The notes under the pieces were generated by a model. That model was not told the origin of the DNA. It made no database searches and saw only the letters and a list, made by a program, of their open reading frames with translations. A DNA stretch of 64,000 nt from Cellulomonas palmilytica. Lineage in GTDB: Bacteria; Actinomycetota; Actinomycetes; Actinomycetales; Cellulomonadaceae. The DNA is taken from NCBI RefSeq assembly GCF_021590045.1, contig NZ_CP062221.1, positions 3,162,001 to 3,226,000 of the forward strand, given 5' to 3'. A program made the translations under genes and the position numbers. Numbering within the stretch: position 1 is the stretch's first letter; each line of letters opens with the position of its first letter. Of this stretch, positions 24,724-34,308 are shown in pieces.

Positions 24724-26397
24724 TCAGTCCACCGCGACCAGCACGCGCGACGCGGACGCGTCCGCGAGCACCGTCGGCTCGAGGCCGTGCCGGGCCGCGA
24801 CGCGCTCGACCTGCTCGGCCAGCACGTCGTCGAGCGGCCCGGGCACGACCACGGTGAGGCTCTCGGGCACCGCGGTCACGCCGGTCGGCGGCGCGCCGGG
24901 CCGGCCGTCGCGCGCGCCGTCGGAGACGGAGCGGACGAGGTCGTCGACGGCCTCGCCGAGCTGCTCGACCGACGCGGCGGGCTGCAGCGCGGCCACCCGG
25001 ACCCGCCCCGTGGCGAGCGCCGCGGCGGCCGCCGCGGACGTGCCCGCCGTGACGAACGCGAGCGTCGCGACCGCCGCGCGCGCCTCGTCGTCCGCGCCGA
25101 GCACCTCGACGCCGTCGAGCTCGAGCAGCGCTTCGAGCTCGTCGGCCGCGACCGCGCCACCGGGGACGACGAGCACGGCGTGACCGGACTCGTCGCGCGC
25201 GTCCTCCACGGCGCGCCGCACGTGCACGGCGCTGACCGGGGCCTCGGGGCAGCGCACGACGACGACCGCGCCCGCGGTCGCGTACCAGGCGGCGAGCCCG
25301 GGCGACGCGGTCACGACGACGAGCCCCCACCCGTCCGGGCGCGGCCCGAGCGCCGCGTCGACCACGTCGAGCCGCCGCACGACGACCTGCTCGCGCGCAC
25401 CCGCGGCGCACGCGTCGATCGCCGCGACCGGCTCGTCGGTGTGCACGTGCGCGTGCCACCACCCGTCGGCGCCCACGACCGCGACCGAGTCGCCCACCGC
25501 GGCGAGCGCGTCGCGCAGGTGGTCGCCCAGGTCCTGGTGCGGCGCCTGCACGACGAGCATGACCTCGAACGCCCCGCCGCCCGCGGCGTGCTCGGCGACG
25601 AGCACGTCGCCCGTCTCGTCGTCCGTCTCGTCGGCGGTGTCGTGCCCGGCCGTGCGGTGCTCGGCCGTGCGGTGCTCGGCCGTGCGGTGCTCGGTGTGCG
25701 GCGCGGCACGCTCGGGCAGCCACTGCGCGGGGTCACGCGCGGGCTCGCGCGTCACGGCCCCCACGAGCGCGTCCACGACGACGAGCAGTGCGCACGCCCC
25801 GGCGTCCGGCACGTGCGCGCGCCGCAGCACGGGGTGCGTCGCGCTGATCCGCGCGAGCGCCTGGTGCCCCGCGGACGCGGCCTGCGCGACGACGTCCTCG
25901 ACCGGGGCGCCGGCGTCCGCCGCGAGCGCGGCCGCCTGCGCGACCTCGTCGGCGAGCGTGAGGACGGTGCCCTCCTGCGGGTCCGCGAGCGCGACCCGAG
26001 CCGCGCGTGCGGCGTCCCGCAGCGCGGCCGCGAGCACCCGGGCGGGTCCGTCGTCGTGGTGCCGCGCGCGCCGCACGAAGCCCGCGAGCCACTGGCTGAG
26101 GATCACGCCCGAGTTGCCGCGCGCCGAGAGCATCGCGCCGCGCGCGAACGCGACGAGCACCGTCTCCGGGCCGAGCTCCTCGCGGTCCGGCCCGGCGCCC
26201 CCGGGCGACGTGGCGGCGAGCAGCTCGTCGACCGCGCGCCCACCGCCCTCGACCGTGAGCCACGCGTTGGTGCCCGTGTCGGCGTCGGCCACGGGGAACA
26301 CGTTGACCGCGTCGATGCGGCCGCGTGCGCCCACGAGCCCCGTGCGCGCACCGGACACCCAGGCGAGGGCCTGGTCGGTCCCGAGCAGCACGCGCAC
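24724..26397 (-). CDS. DAK2-domain (YloV/FakA-like) kinase
   Basis: 557 residues. The N-terminal DhaL/DAK2 nucleotide-binding domain holds the metal/ATP motif NVFPVADADTGTN, a family pattern with three Asp. The C-terminal half is the DegV-associated domain typical of FakA-like proteins. In Firmicutes FakA phosphorylates fatty acids bound to FakB; no FakB is seen here, so the substrate is uncertain. Start is GTG at 26397 or 26391, both behind AGGAGG. The frame stays open upstream through the 16-bp tandem repeats, but family length argues against that extension. Neighbours recG and rpmB are the usual ones. Confidence 0.88.
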   Translation of the reverse strand: MRVLLGTDQALAWVSGARTGLVGARGRIDAVNVFPVADADTGTNAWLTVEGGGRAVDELLAATSPGGAGPDREELGPETVLVAFARGAMLSARGNSGVILSQWLAGFVRRARHHDDGPARVLAAALRDAARAARVALADPQEGTVLTLADEVAQAAALAADAGAPVEDVVAQAASAGHQALARISATHPVLRRAHVPDAGACALLVVVDALVGAVTREPARDPAQWLPERAAPHTEHRTAEHRTAEHRTAGHDTADETDDETGDVLVAEHAAGGGAFEVMLVVQAPHQDLGDHLRDALAAVGDSVAVVGADGWWHAHVHTDEPVAAIDACAAGAREQVVVRRLDVVDAALGPRPDGWGLVVVTASPGLAAWYATAGAVVVVRCPEAPVSAVHVRRAVEDARDESGHAVLVVPGGAVAADELEALLELDGVEVLGADDEARAAVATLAFVTAGTSAAAAAALATGRVRVAALQPAASVEQLGEAVDDLVRSVSDGARDGRPGAPPTGVTAVPESLTVVVPGPLDDVLAEQVERVAARHGLEPTVLADASASRVLVAVD

Positions 26398-26420
26398 TCC
26401 CTCCTCGTCGTCCCGTCGAT

Positions 26421-26481
26421 GACGTCCTGTCCCTGCGACGTCCTGTCCCTGCATCCTGTCCCTGCGACATCCTGTCCCTGC
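26421..26481. repeat. 16-bp tandem repeat, four copies
   Basis: GACGTCCTGTCCCTGC twice, then a 13-base copy lacking GAC, then GACATCCTGTCCCTGC. It lies in the 384-bp space between the divergent DAK2 gene and rpmB, in the leader of the former. The unit is not a multiple of 3 and is taken as non-coding. Confidence 0.85.
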
Positions 26482-26592
26482 GGGCCGCGCGTCGGCACGT
26501 GCGTGCAGGGTCGGCGCGGTGTCAGCCCACCAGCCTGCCCGACGGGCGGGCGGTGGTGCGGCGCATCTCACCCTGCACCACCGCGCCCACAT

Positions 26593-26622
26593 TTGGGGGC
26601 CCTGCACGCCATGGGCTAGTCT
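26593..26622 (+). promoter_or_regulatory. Promoter for rpmB
   Basis: TTGGGG (26593-26598), 18-base spacer, TAGTCT (26617-26622). Transcription from about 26629 gives a leader of roughly 150 nt before the rpmB GTG. Nothing else was recognised in that leader. Confidence 0.55.
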
Positions 26623-26781
26623 TGACCGGTTGCCCGACGGGTTCGGGCGCGCCCTGACGGGTGCGGTGAGGTTCGTCCGGCGGTTTCGTCCGACGATCCG
26701 CGACCGCCGCCCAGCGGGAACCCCGACTTCGCCGCGGACCTCGCGGCTGTTCAAGTTCGACCAGAGCAACAGGAGAAGACC

Positions 26782-26973
26782 GTGGCCGCCACCTGCGACG
26801 TCTGCGCCAAGGGCCCGAGCTTCGGGCACAGCATCTCGCACTCGCACGTCCGCACGAAGCGTCGTTGGAACCCCAACATCCAGCGCGTCCGCGCGGTCGT
26901 CGCCGGGACGCCGAAGCGCCTCAACGTGTGCACCTCGTGCCTCAAGGCCGGCAAGGTCCAGCGCGCCGTCTGA
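26782..26973 (+). CDS. rpmB: 50S ribosomal protein L28
   Basis: 63 residues starting MAATCDVCAKGPSFGHSISH, with KRRWNPNIQRVRA and CTSCLKAGKVQRAV. Two CxxC pairs mark the zinc-binding (C+) form. The GTG follows AGGAGAAGACC. A strong hairpin ends the transcript, so the gene is monocistronic. Confidence 0.97.
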   Translation: MAATCDVCAKGPSFGHSISHSHVRTKRRWNPNIQRVRAVVAGTPKRLNVCTSCLKAGKVQRAV

Positions 26974-26993
26974 GTCGCACTCCCCCGCTTTTC

Positions 26994-27031
26994 CGCAAGG
27001 CCCGCGAGGAAATCTCCTCGCGGGCCTTGCG
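26994..27031 (+). terminator. Terminator after rpmB
   Basis: A 17-bp perfect inverted repeat (CGCAAGGCCCGCGAGGA and its complement) closes a 4-base AATC loop. There is no U-tract, but stem stability is very high. Confidence 0.85.
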
Positions 27032-27060
27032 TCGTCCCGGCCTTGTGGCAGGGTGACCAC

Positions 27061-27585
27061 ATGGCCGAGCAGATCGAGGAGCTGACCATCCGGGCGGCAG
27101 GCCCCGCCGACGCCGCCGCCATCGCGGGCGTGCACGTGCGCTCCTGGCAGGAGGCGTACATCGGGATCGTCTCGGCCAGCTATCTCGAGTCGCTCGACCC
27201 GCAGGCCGCGGCCGAGAAGTGGACGCACCACCTCGAGCACGGACCGGCCGACGGCGTGCGGACCTGGCTCGCGCAGGACGGCGGACGCCTGCTCGGCTTC
27301 GCGTCGATGGGCCCCAGCCGCGACGAGGACGCCGGCCGCGGCGACCTCGAGATCTACTCGATCTACCTCGACCCGGGCACGTGGGGCCACGGCGTCGCGC
27401 GCGAGCTCATGAAGACGCTCATCGCCGAGGCCGGCGACCACACGGCCATCTCGCTGTGGGTGCTCGCGGCGAACGAGCGCGCGCGTCACTTCTACCGTCG
27501 GCACGGCTTCCAGCCGGACGGCGTCGAGCGGTACGAGGAGGTCGGCGGGGAGGAGCTGCTCGAGGTCCGCTACCGCCGCGGCTGA
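27061..27585 (+). CDS. GNAT-family N-acetyltransferase
   Basis: 174 residues starting MAEQIEELTIRAAGPADAAAI. AGVHVRSWQEAY, typical of RimI-like GNATs, is followed by the acetyl-CoA region (IYLDPGTWGHGVARELMKTL) and WVLAANERARHFYRRHGF. GTG at 27043 is in frame, but ATG at 27061 has AGGGTG 6 nt upstream. Cytoplasmic; substrate unknown. It is convergent with thiL, 35 nt apart. Confidence 0.9.
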   Translation: MAEQIEELTIRAAGPADAAAIAGVHVRSWQEAYIGIVSASYLESLDPQAAAEKWTHHLEHGPADGVRTWLAQDGGRLLGFASMGPSRDEDAGRGDLEIYSIYLDPGTWGHGVARELMKTLIAEAGDHTAISLWVLAANERARHFYRRHGFQPDGVERYEEVGGEELLEVRYRRG

Positions 27586-27620
27586 CGGAGCCGACGGCCC
27601 GCCCGAGGACGGTGGGGTTC

Positions 27621-28598
27621 TCAGCCCGCGCGGCCCGCGAAGTGGTCCCAGCCCGTCGCGACGCCGGGGTCCGCCCCGTCGAGCGTGACCGCGGGCTCGT
27701 CGTCCCCGGCGGGAAGCACCCGCCCGATCGCGCGGAACGGCGCAGGCAGCACGGTCCCCGCGGGGAACGTCGCGAGCAACCCGTGGTCCTCTCCCCCGCC
27801 CAGCACCCACGCCCACGGGTCGGCGGCCACGTCGTGCGCCACCGCGGCGAGCGCGGCGGCGTCCGGGGCGAGCGCGTCACGGTCCAGGTCGAGCCGTACT
27901 CCGCCGGCCCGCGCGAGCCGCCCGCCGTCCTTGAGCAGCCCGTCCGACACGTCCATCATCGCCGTCGCCGCCGCGTCCGCCGCGTCCGGCCCCGCGGCGA
28001 GCGGTGCGCGCGGCCGCAGGTAGGCGCCGACGAGGCGCGCACGCTCGTCGTCGGCCGCCGGGACGCCCGCGGAGAGCAGCGCCAGACCGGCGGCCGACCA
28101 CCCCAGGACCCCGGCGTGCGCGACGACGTCGCCGGCCCGAGCGCCGGACCGCAGCACGGGCGCGCGTCCCTGCAGGTCGCCGTGCGCCGTGACCCCGACG
28201 ACCACGAGCGGCCCGCCCGACAGGTCGCCGCCCACCACGCCCGCGCCGAGAGGCGCGCAGACGGCCGCCAGACCGCGCGCGAGACCGACGACCCAGTCCA
28301 CCTCGAGGTCCCCGGGCACGGCGAGCGTCACGACGAGACTCGTCGGCACCGCGCCCATCGCGGCCACGTCGGCGAGGTTCTGCACAGCCGCGCGGCGCCC
28401 CACGTCGTGGCCGGACGACCACGCGCGGCGGAAGTGCCGATCCTCGACGAGCACGTCCGTCGTGACGACGAACCGCCCGTCCGCGGCCGCGACCACCGCC
28501 GCGTCGTCACCCGGGCCGAGGAGCGTCGCCGCACCCCTCGGCAGCTCCGGGACGATCCGGGCCAGCAGCTGCTCCTCGGTCAGGTCCGCGACTCGCAC
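27621..28598 (-). CDS. thiL: Thiamine-monophosphate kinase
   Basis: ATP-dependent phosphorylation of thiamine monophosphate to the pyrophosphate cofactor. 325 residues with LGPGDDAAVV, TTDVLVEDRHFRRAW, QNLADVAAMGA and MMDVSDGLLKDGGRLA, all conserved in the PurM-like ThiL fold. The GTG has no ribosome-binding site but has TAGCGT exactly 6 nt upstream, so a leaderless mRNA is likely. It is divergent from the DUF3515 gene, as in mycobacteria. Confidence 0.95.
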   Translation of the reverse strand: MRVADLTEEQLLARIVPELPRGAATLLGPGDDAAVVAAADGRFVVTTDVLVEDRHFRRAWSSGHDVGRRAAVQNLADVAAMGAVPTSLVVTLAVPGDLEVDWVVGLARGLAAVCAPLGAGVVGGDLSGGPLVVVGVTAHGDLQGRAPVLRSGARAGDVVAHAGVLGWSAAGLALLSAGVPAADDERARLVGAYLRPRAPLAAGPDAADAAATAMMDVSDGLLKDGGRLARAGGVRLDLDRDALAPDAAALAAVAHDVAADPWAWVLGGGEDHGLLATFPAGTVLPAPFRAIGRVLPAGDDEPAVTLDGADPGVATGWDHFAGRAG

Positions 28599-28604
28599 CC
28601 GGCC

Positions 28605-28610
28605 ACGCTA
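28605..28610 (-). promoter_or_regulatory. -10 element for leaderless thiL
   Basis: Reading leftward, TAGCGT is followed by GGCCGG and the GTG start. Confidence 0.55.
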
Positions 28611-28663
28611 GCGCCCGCCCGGGACCCGGACCCGGCGCGTCCGGGGCAGCCCTCCCGAGTCGT

Positions 28664-28669
28664 TACGGT
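28664..28669 (+). promoter_or_regulatory. -10 element for the leaderless DUF3515 gene
   Basis: TACGGT is followed by 6 nt and the GTG at 28676. The divergent -10 of thiL is 54 bp away. Confidence 0.55.
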
Positions 28670-28675
28670 GGTGGC

Positions 28676-29161
28676 GTGCCCCGCGCTGCTCGTCGTGCCC
28701 TGACCGTCGCCCTCGTCCCGGCCACCCTGGCGGGCTGCGCGTCGGCCGTCGCCACCACGGCCGGGCCGTACGCGACCGACCCGGTGTGCGCGCAGGTCGT
28801 CCTCGCGACCCCCGACGAGCTGAGCGACCTCGAGCGCCGCGACACCGACGCGCAGGCGACGACCGCGTGGGGCGACGGCTCGGGCGCGGTCGTGCTGCGC
28901 TGCGGCGTCGAGCCGCTCGGACCGACCACGGACCGCTGCGAGACCGTCGAGTCGCCCGACGGCACGTCGGTCGACTGGGTCGTCGTCGCCTCCGACCCGG
29001 ACGACGAGGCAGGCACCGACTGGACGTTCACCACCTACGGCCGCGTCCCCGCGGTGCAGCTGCTCGTGCCCGCCGCGATCGCACGCACGCACCCCACGTC
29101 GTTCCTCGACGCGCTCGGCCCGGCCGTCCAGCACACCGCGCGCGAGCGCGGGTGCCTGTGA
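28676..29161 (+). CDS. DUF3515-family lipoprotein
   Basis: 161 residues with a signal peptide and lipobox (ALVPATLAGC, Cys20). The mature part has DPVCAQVVLATPDELSDLERR and LRCGVEPLGPTTDRC, matching the DUF3515 family, which in mycobacteria (Rv2980) also sits between thiL and ddl. Cell-envelope role unknown. It is convergent with ddl with a 4-nt gap. Confidence 0.88.
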   Translation: MPRAARRALTVALVPATLAGCASAVATTAGPYATDPVCAQVVLATPDELSDLERRDTDAQATTAWGDGSGAVVLRCGVEPLGPTTDRCETVESPDGTSVDWVVVASDPDDEAGTDWTFTTYGRVPAVQLLVPAAIARTHPTSFLDALGPAVQHTARERGCL

Positions 29162-29165
29162 CGCG

Positions 29166-30323
<1,158 letters not shown>

Positions 30324-30369
30324 CGGGGACGACCCTACCCGCCGCCGACCGCGTGCCGACCGGCGCGCG

Positions 30370-30375
30370 TACGCT
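30370..30375 (+). promoter_or_regulatory. -10 element for the leaderless trans-sulfuration gene
   Basis: TACGCT is followed by GACGCG and the GTG at 30382. No ribosome-binding site is present. Confidence 0.55.
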
Positions 30376-30381
30376 GACGCG

Positions 30382-31539
30382 GTGACCTCGCCGCACGCGC
30401 ACCAGGCGCCCTCGACGCTCGTCGTGACCGCCGGACGCCCCGACCGCGGGCAGGGTGCCCCGCTGAACCCGCCGCTGGTGCTGTCCTCGACGTTCGTCTC
30501 GCAGGGCGTGCCGGGCGACGAGCCGATGTACGGGCGCGCGGACACCCCCGCGTGGCACGCGTTCGAGGAGGCCCTCGCGGCGCTCGAGGCGTGCCCGTCG
30601 CCCGCGCTCGTGCTCGGCTCGGGCATGGGCGCGATCGCCGCCGCGCTCTCCCTCGTACCCCCGGGCGGCCGGCTCGTCCTCCCCCGGCACAGCTACCAGG
30701 TCACGCTCGGCTACGCGGCCGACCTCGCGCGGCGCAGCGGCGTGCAGGTCGAGGTCGTGGACGTCGCGGACACCGACGAGGTGCTGTCCGCGGTCCGCGG
30801 CGGCGACGGCACCCGGCCCGCGGACCTGCTCTGGGTCGAGTCCCCGACCAACCCGATGCTCGAGGTCGCGGACCTGCCCGCGCTCGTCGTCGGCGCGCAC
30901 GAGGCCGGCGCGCTCGTCGCGGTCGACAACACGTTCGCCACGCCGCTCGTGCAGCGGCCGTTCGAGCACGGCGCGGACGTCGTCGTGCACTCCGTCACCA
31001 AGTACCTCGCGGGGCACAGCGACGTCGTCCTGGGCGCGGTGCTCGCGGCCGACGCGGCGGTGCGCGCCCGCCTGCACGAGTACCGCACCGTGCACGGTGC
31101 GATCGCCGGCCCGTTCGAGGTGTGGCTCGCACTGCGCGGCCTGCGCACCCTCGCGCTGCGGGTCGAACGCGCCCAGGCCAACGCGCTCGAGCTCGCGCGC
31201 CGGCTCGCGGCCCACCCGCGCGTGCTCGCCGTGCGGCACCCCGGCCTGCCCGACGACCCCGGCCACGCGCGCGCGGCGAAGCTCATGGACGGCTACGGCT
31301 CGATCATCGGCATGCGCCCCGTGGGCGGGCCCGACGCGGCCGACGCGCTCGTCGACGCGCTGCGGCTGTGGGTGCCCGCGACGAGCCTCGGCGGGGTCGA
31401 GTCGACGCTCGAGCGCCGCCGCCGGTTCACCACCGAGTCCGTCACCGTGCCCGAGGACCTCCTGCGCCTGAGCGTGGGCATCGAGGACGTCGAGGACCTG
31501 TGGCGCGACCTCGAGGACGCCCTCGACCGGACGGCCTGA
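30382..31539 (+). CDS. Trans-sulfuration enzyme, PLP-dependent (cystathionine gamma-synthase/lyase family)
   Basis: 385 residues, cytoplasmic. Cys/Met-metabolism PLP fold: LSSTFVSQGVPG...YGRADTPAWHAFEEALAALE at the N-terminus, the phosphate-site GSGMGAI, LLWVESPTNPMLEVADL, DNTFATPL, and the cofactor Lys in HSVTKYLAGHSDVV. The C-terminal SLGGVESTLERR is shared by gamma-synthases and lyases, so the reaction direction cannot be settled from sequence. No sulfur-pathway genes flank it. Confidence 0.9.
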   Translation: MTSPHAHQAPSTLVVTAGRPDRGQGAPLNPPLVLSSTFVSQGVPGDEPMYGRADTPAWHAFEEALAALEACPSPALVLGSGMGAIAAALSLVPPGGRLVLPRHSYQVTLGYAADLARRSGVQVEVVDVADTDEVLSAVRGGDGTRPADLLWVESPTNPMLEVADLPALVVGAHEAGALVAVDNTFATPLVQRPFEHGADVVVHSVTKYLAGHSDVVLGAVLAADAAVRARLHEYRTVHGAIAGPFEVWLALRGLRTLALRVERAQANALELARRLAAHPRVLAVRHPGLPDDPGHARAAKLMDGYGSIIGMRPVGGPDAADALVDALRLWVPATSLGGVESTLERRRRFTTESVTVPEDLLRLSVGIEDVEDLWRDLEDALDRTA

Positions 31540-31547
31540 CCCGCGCC

Positions 31548-31979
31548 TCAGCTCGGTGTGGTGACCATCCAGCGGCCGTCGGCCCGGGTGAGATGGAGCG
31601 TGCCCTCGACAGCGCCGAAGGCCTCCGCGACGGAGCCACGAAGTCCGGTCGCGACGTCCGCAGCGGCATCGCCGTCGAGCACGACCTCACCGACGCTGCC
31701 CTCGATCTCCTCGTCGAGCTCGCCGAGCCGTTCGACGCCGGTCAGGCACGACGAGGCCGCAGTGGCGACCTCGAGCGAGCGTTGAGCCTCGACCGTCAGA
31801 AGGGAGCAGACACGTTCCGGCTCACCGCCGGCGAGGCCGCCCAAGAACGCCTCGACCGTCAGGCGCGCCCCCTTCTCGCCGGGCTCGAGCCCAGGATCGA
31901 GCGGCTCACCGTCCGCACACCCCCCGCACAGCACCACTGCGAGCACGCCCGTCGCGCACCACACCGCGCGGATCCCCAT
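31548..31979 (-). CDS. Small lipoprotein of the ABC locus
   Basis: 143 residues. The signal peptide MGIRAVWCATGVLAVVLCGGC ends in a lipobox Cys. The mature part (FLGGLAGGEPERVCSLLTVEAQ, then SCLTGVERLGEL) looks like an NTF2-like small domain with a Cys pair. AAGGGGA lies 5 nt before the ATG. It is 46 nt downstream of the permease gene and probably belongs to that transcript. Function unknown. Confidence 0.75.
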   Translation of the reverse strand: MGIRAVWCATGVLAVVLCGGCADGEPLDPGLEPGEKGARLTVEAFLGGLAGGEPERVCSLLTVEAQRSLEVATAASSCLTGVERLGELDEEIEGSVGEVVLDGDAAADVATGLRGSVAEAFGAVEGTLHLTRADGRWMVTTPS

Positions 31980-32025
31980 GTCGTTCCCCTTCGTCGTCGC
32001 GGTCGATCGACCGCGCGTGGCTTCA

Positions 32026-34308
32026 TCAGTCGCGAGAAAGATCGCGGTGGTGCGTGGTGCGCATGGCCGGGAGCACGGCCGTCGACGCGACGAGCGGGAG
32101 CAGCAGCGCACCCGCGGCGATCGCCCCCATGCCGCCCCACGGGATCCGCGCGGGGCCGCTGCCGTCGAGCGCGAGGAAGACCGCACACAGCGCGACCGCC
32201 AGCAGCCACGAGACCGCGACGCCCGGCACGGCCGCGAGCGCTGCCTGCGCCACGGTGGACCTCGCGAGCTCGGCCTCGCGCACGCCGACGACACGGAGCA
32301 GCGCGCGCTCCCGACGCTGTGCGGCGATCTCCGCCAGCAGGGCCGCGCACAGCAGCATGGCCGCCATGGCGCCCGCCGCGGCCACGACGGCGATCGTGAT
32401 CCGCCGGTAGGTGATGCTCGTGCGCTCTGCGTCCTGGATGCGCTCCTCGAGCGTCAACGCGGAGTCGGGCCGAACGGGTGCGACCGCGGTCCGTGCGGCC
32501 TCCGTTCCGTGCGCACCGGGAAGGACAAGGGCTGTCGCGTGCACGGCGGCGTCAGCCACCGTGATCGGGTCGAGCGCCGAGCGGTCGATCACCCCACCGT
32601 TCGCCGGCAGCAGCTCGCGGACCTGCTCGAAGGTCTCGGACGTCGGCTGGACCGGCAGGCGCCCGACCGCGCCGAGCTCGTCGTACGTGATCGTGCCGTC
32701 GGGCTCGACCCGCTCGCGGACGACCTGCGAGCCGGGCGGCAGGGCTGCGTCCCAGACGAGCGCGGCGCCACCGGGCACGCAGGGCGGATCGACGACGAGC
32801 AGCTCGCCGAGCGCCGCGCAGTCCACCACCGCGACCGCCCGGACGTCCGGGCCCACCGCCACCTGGATGACGTCGACCCGGACGACGGCGGCGACCTCGT
32901 GGCCGTCGACCTCGCCGTCGCGGTCCTGCACGTCGGCGAGGACGAGGTCGTCGACAGTCGACGCTCGAGCAGCCCGCAGGTCGGCGCTCTCCGCCCCCGC
33001 GAGGAGCGGCAGGAGCGACAGGAGCAGCCCGCTGACCAGCACGACGACGGCTGAGCCGGCGACCACGCGCGCGTACCGCTCGGGCCGGCGAGCGACCCTG
33101 GCCGACGCGAGCTCCGCGACCCACGATCCCGTGAGCCGTCCCGTGACCGACGCGCACCAGCGGACGACGAGCGGCGTCGCGACCGGGACACCGACAAGGA
33201 CTCCTGCGAGCGCGGCGATGAAGAGCCATGCGGCCACCTCGACGTCGCCCTGAGCCCCCATCGCAACCACCGAGCCCGCCAGCAGTGCGAGGCCCACCGC
33301 CAACGGCCACCCCCGCGCACGCGAGACCCCGGCCCTGCTTGCTCGCCGCAGGACGGCGAGGGGACCGACGTCGAGCCGACGGAGAGCGCCGACCACCACG
33401 ACCGTGGCAACCCCGAGGACGGTCGCGGTCGCAGCGAGCAGCGCGGGCAGCGAGACGTCGACCATCCCGGGCCACACACCACCGTCGAACGGCAGCGACG
33501 GGGCCGCCCATCGCGCCGCCGGTCGCAGGACCAGAGCGGCAGCCAGCACGCCGGGCAGCACCGGGATCACCGACTCCAGCACGACGACTCCTCGGGCCGA
33601 CGTCCTCGACAGACCGAGCAGTCGCAACGCCGCGAGCCGACGCTCGCGCCGCTCGGCCCCGATCGCGGCGGCAGTCGCGAACAGGATCACGACGGGCAGC
33701 AGGAAGACGACGACCAGCACCGGGACGGCCACGCGCAGGTCCGACGGCACGCGCAGGACATCGGCCGCATCGGTCCCGAAGCCCGACACCCGCAGGTCAG
33801 GTGAGAGCTCCGAGTCGTCGCGCCCGACCCAGACGACGAGCTCGTGCGGCCCGAGCAAGCCCGACGGACCCACGGTCGCGACGACGTCGCCCGGGTACCT
33901 GTTCGCCAGGGTGCTCCCCTCACGCCGCCTGAGCTCGCCGAACGCCGGCGACACCACGAGCTCACCCGCACGTGGCATCCGGGTGACGCCTGGAGCCGCG
34001 TGGCTCGTCGGGTCGGACGCCCAGACGTCCACGACGTGTATGGACCGGCCGGCGAACCGACCTTCGGACACCTGGACCCTCAGGCCGTCCTCATCCCCCA
34101 CGATCGGCATCCGGGCCGCGGTCACCTCGGCCCGGTCGAGCGCGACATCGATCGTCGCGGCCGCACCGAGCACCACGAGCGTGCCGCCGAGCGCGGCGAG
34201 GAACGGCACGAGCGCGATCGTCGGCGCCCGGCGCAGTCCCGTCCAGGCGATGTCGAGAAGGAGACCCGCTCGTGCTCCCCACGCCCGTGGCGTCCCGTCA
34301 CGGCTCAC
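32026..34308 (-). CDS. ABC transporter permease, FtsX/MacB-like
   Basis: 760 residues. One N-terminal helix (TIALVPFLAALGGTLVVLG) is followed by a large extracytoplasmic part, then two FtsX-type membrane units with the cytoplasmic motif ERRERRLAALRLLGLSR (about 195-225) and its repeat QRRERALLRVVGVREAELAR near the end. This is the type-VII ABC layout (LolCDE, MacB, FtsX), which works by mechanotransmission and often acts on lipoproteins, peptides or envelope stress. The GTG overlaps the ATPase gene by 11 nt. Confidence 0.88.
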   Translation of the reverse strand: MSRDGTPRAWGARAGLLLDIAWTGLRRAPTIALVPFLAALGGTLVVLGAAATIDVALDRAEVTAARMPIVGDEDGLRVQVSEGRFAGRSIHVVDVWASDPTSHAAPGVTRMPRAGELVVSPAFGELRRREGSTLANRYPGDVVATVGPSGLLGPHELVVWVGRDDSELSPDLRVSGFGTDAADVLRVPSDLRVAVPVLVVVFLLPVVILFATAAAIGAERRERRLAALRLLGLSRTSARGVVVLESVIPVLPGVLAAALVLRPAARWAAPSLPFDGGVWPGMVDVSLPALLAATATVLGVATVVVVGALRRLDVGPLAVLRRASRAGVSRARGWPLAVGLALLAGSVVAMGAQGDVEVAAWLFIAALAGVLVGVPVATPLVVRWCASVTGRLTGSWVAELASARVARRPERYARVVAGSAVVVLVSGLLLSLLPLLAGAESADLRAARASTVDDLVLADVQDRDGEVDGHEVAAVVRVDVIQVAVGPDVRAVAVVDCAALGELLVVDPPCVPGGAALVWDAALPPGSQVVRERVEPDGTITYDELGAVGRLPVQPTSETFEQVRELLPANGGVIDRSALDPITVADAAVHATALVLPGAHGTEAARTAVAPVRPDSALTLEERIQDAERTSITYRRITIAVVAAAGAMAAMLLCAALLAEIAAQRRERALLRVVGVREAELARSTVAQAALAAVPGVAVSWLLAVALCAVFLALDGSGPARIPWGGMGAIAAGALLLPLVASTAVLPAMRTTHHRDLSRD

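Noticed and set aside
26398..26496. N-terminal extension of the DAK2 protein through the tandem repeats
   Set aside because: Family members begin close to GTG 26397, a ribosome-binding site is present there, and the repeat unit is not a multiple of three.
20167..26619. A 2150-codon open frame on the plus strand
   Set aside because: It runs antisense to coaD, rsmD, recG and the DAK2 gene, is Arg/Pro/Ala-rich and matches no family. Long empty frames are expected in DNA this rich in GC.
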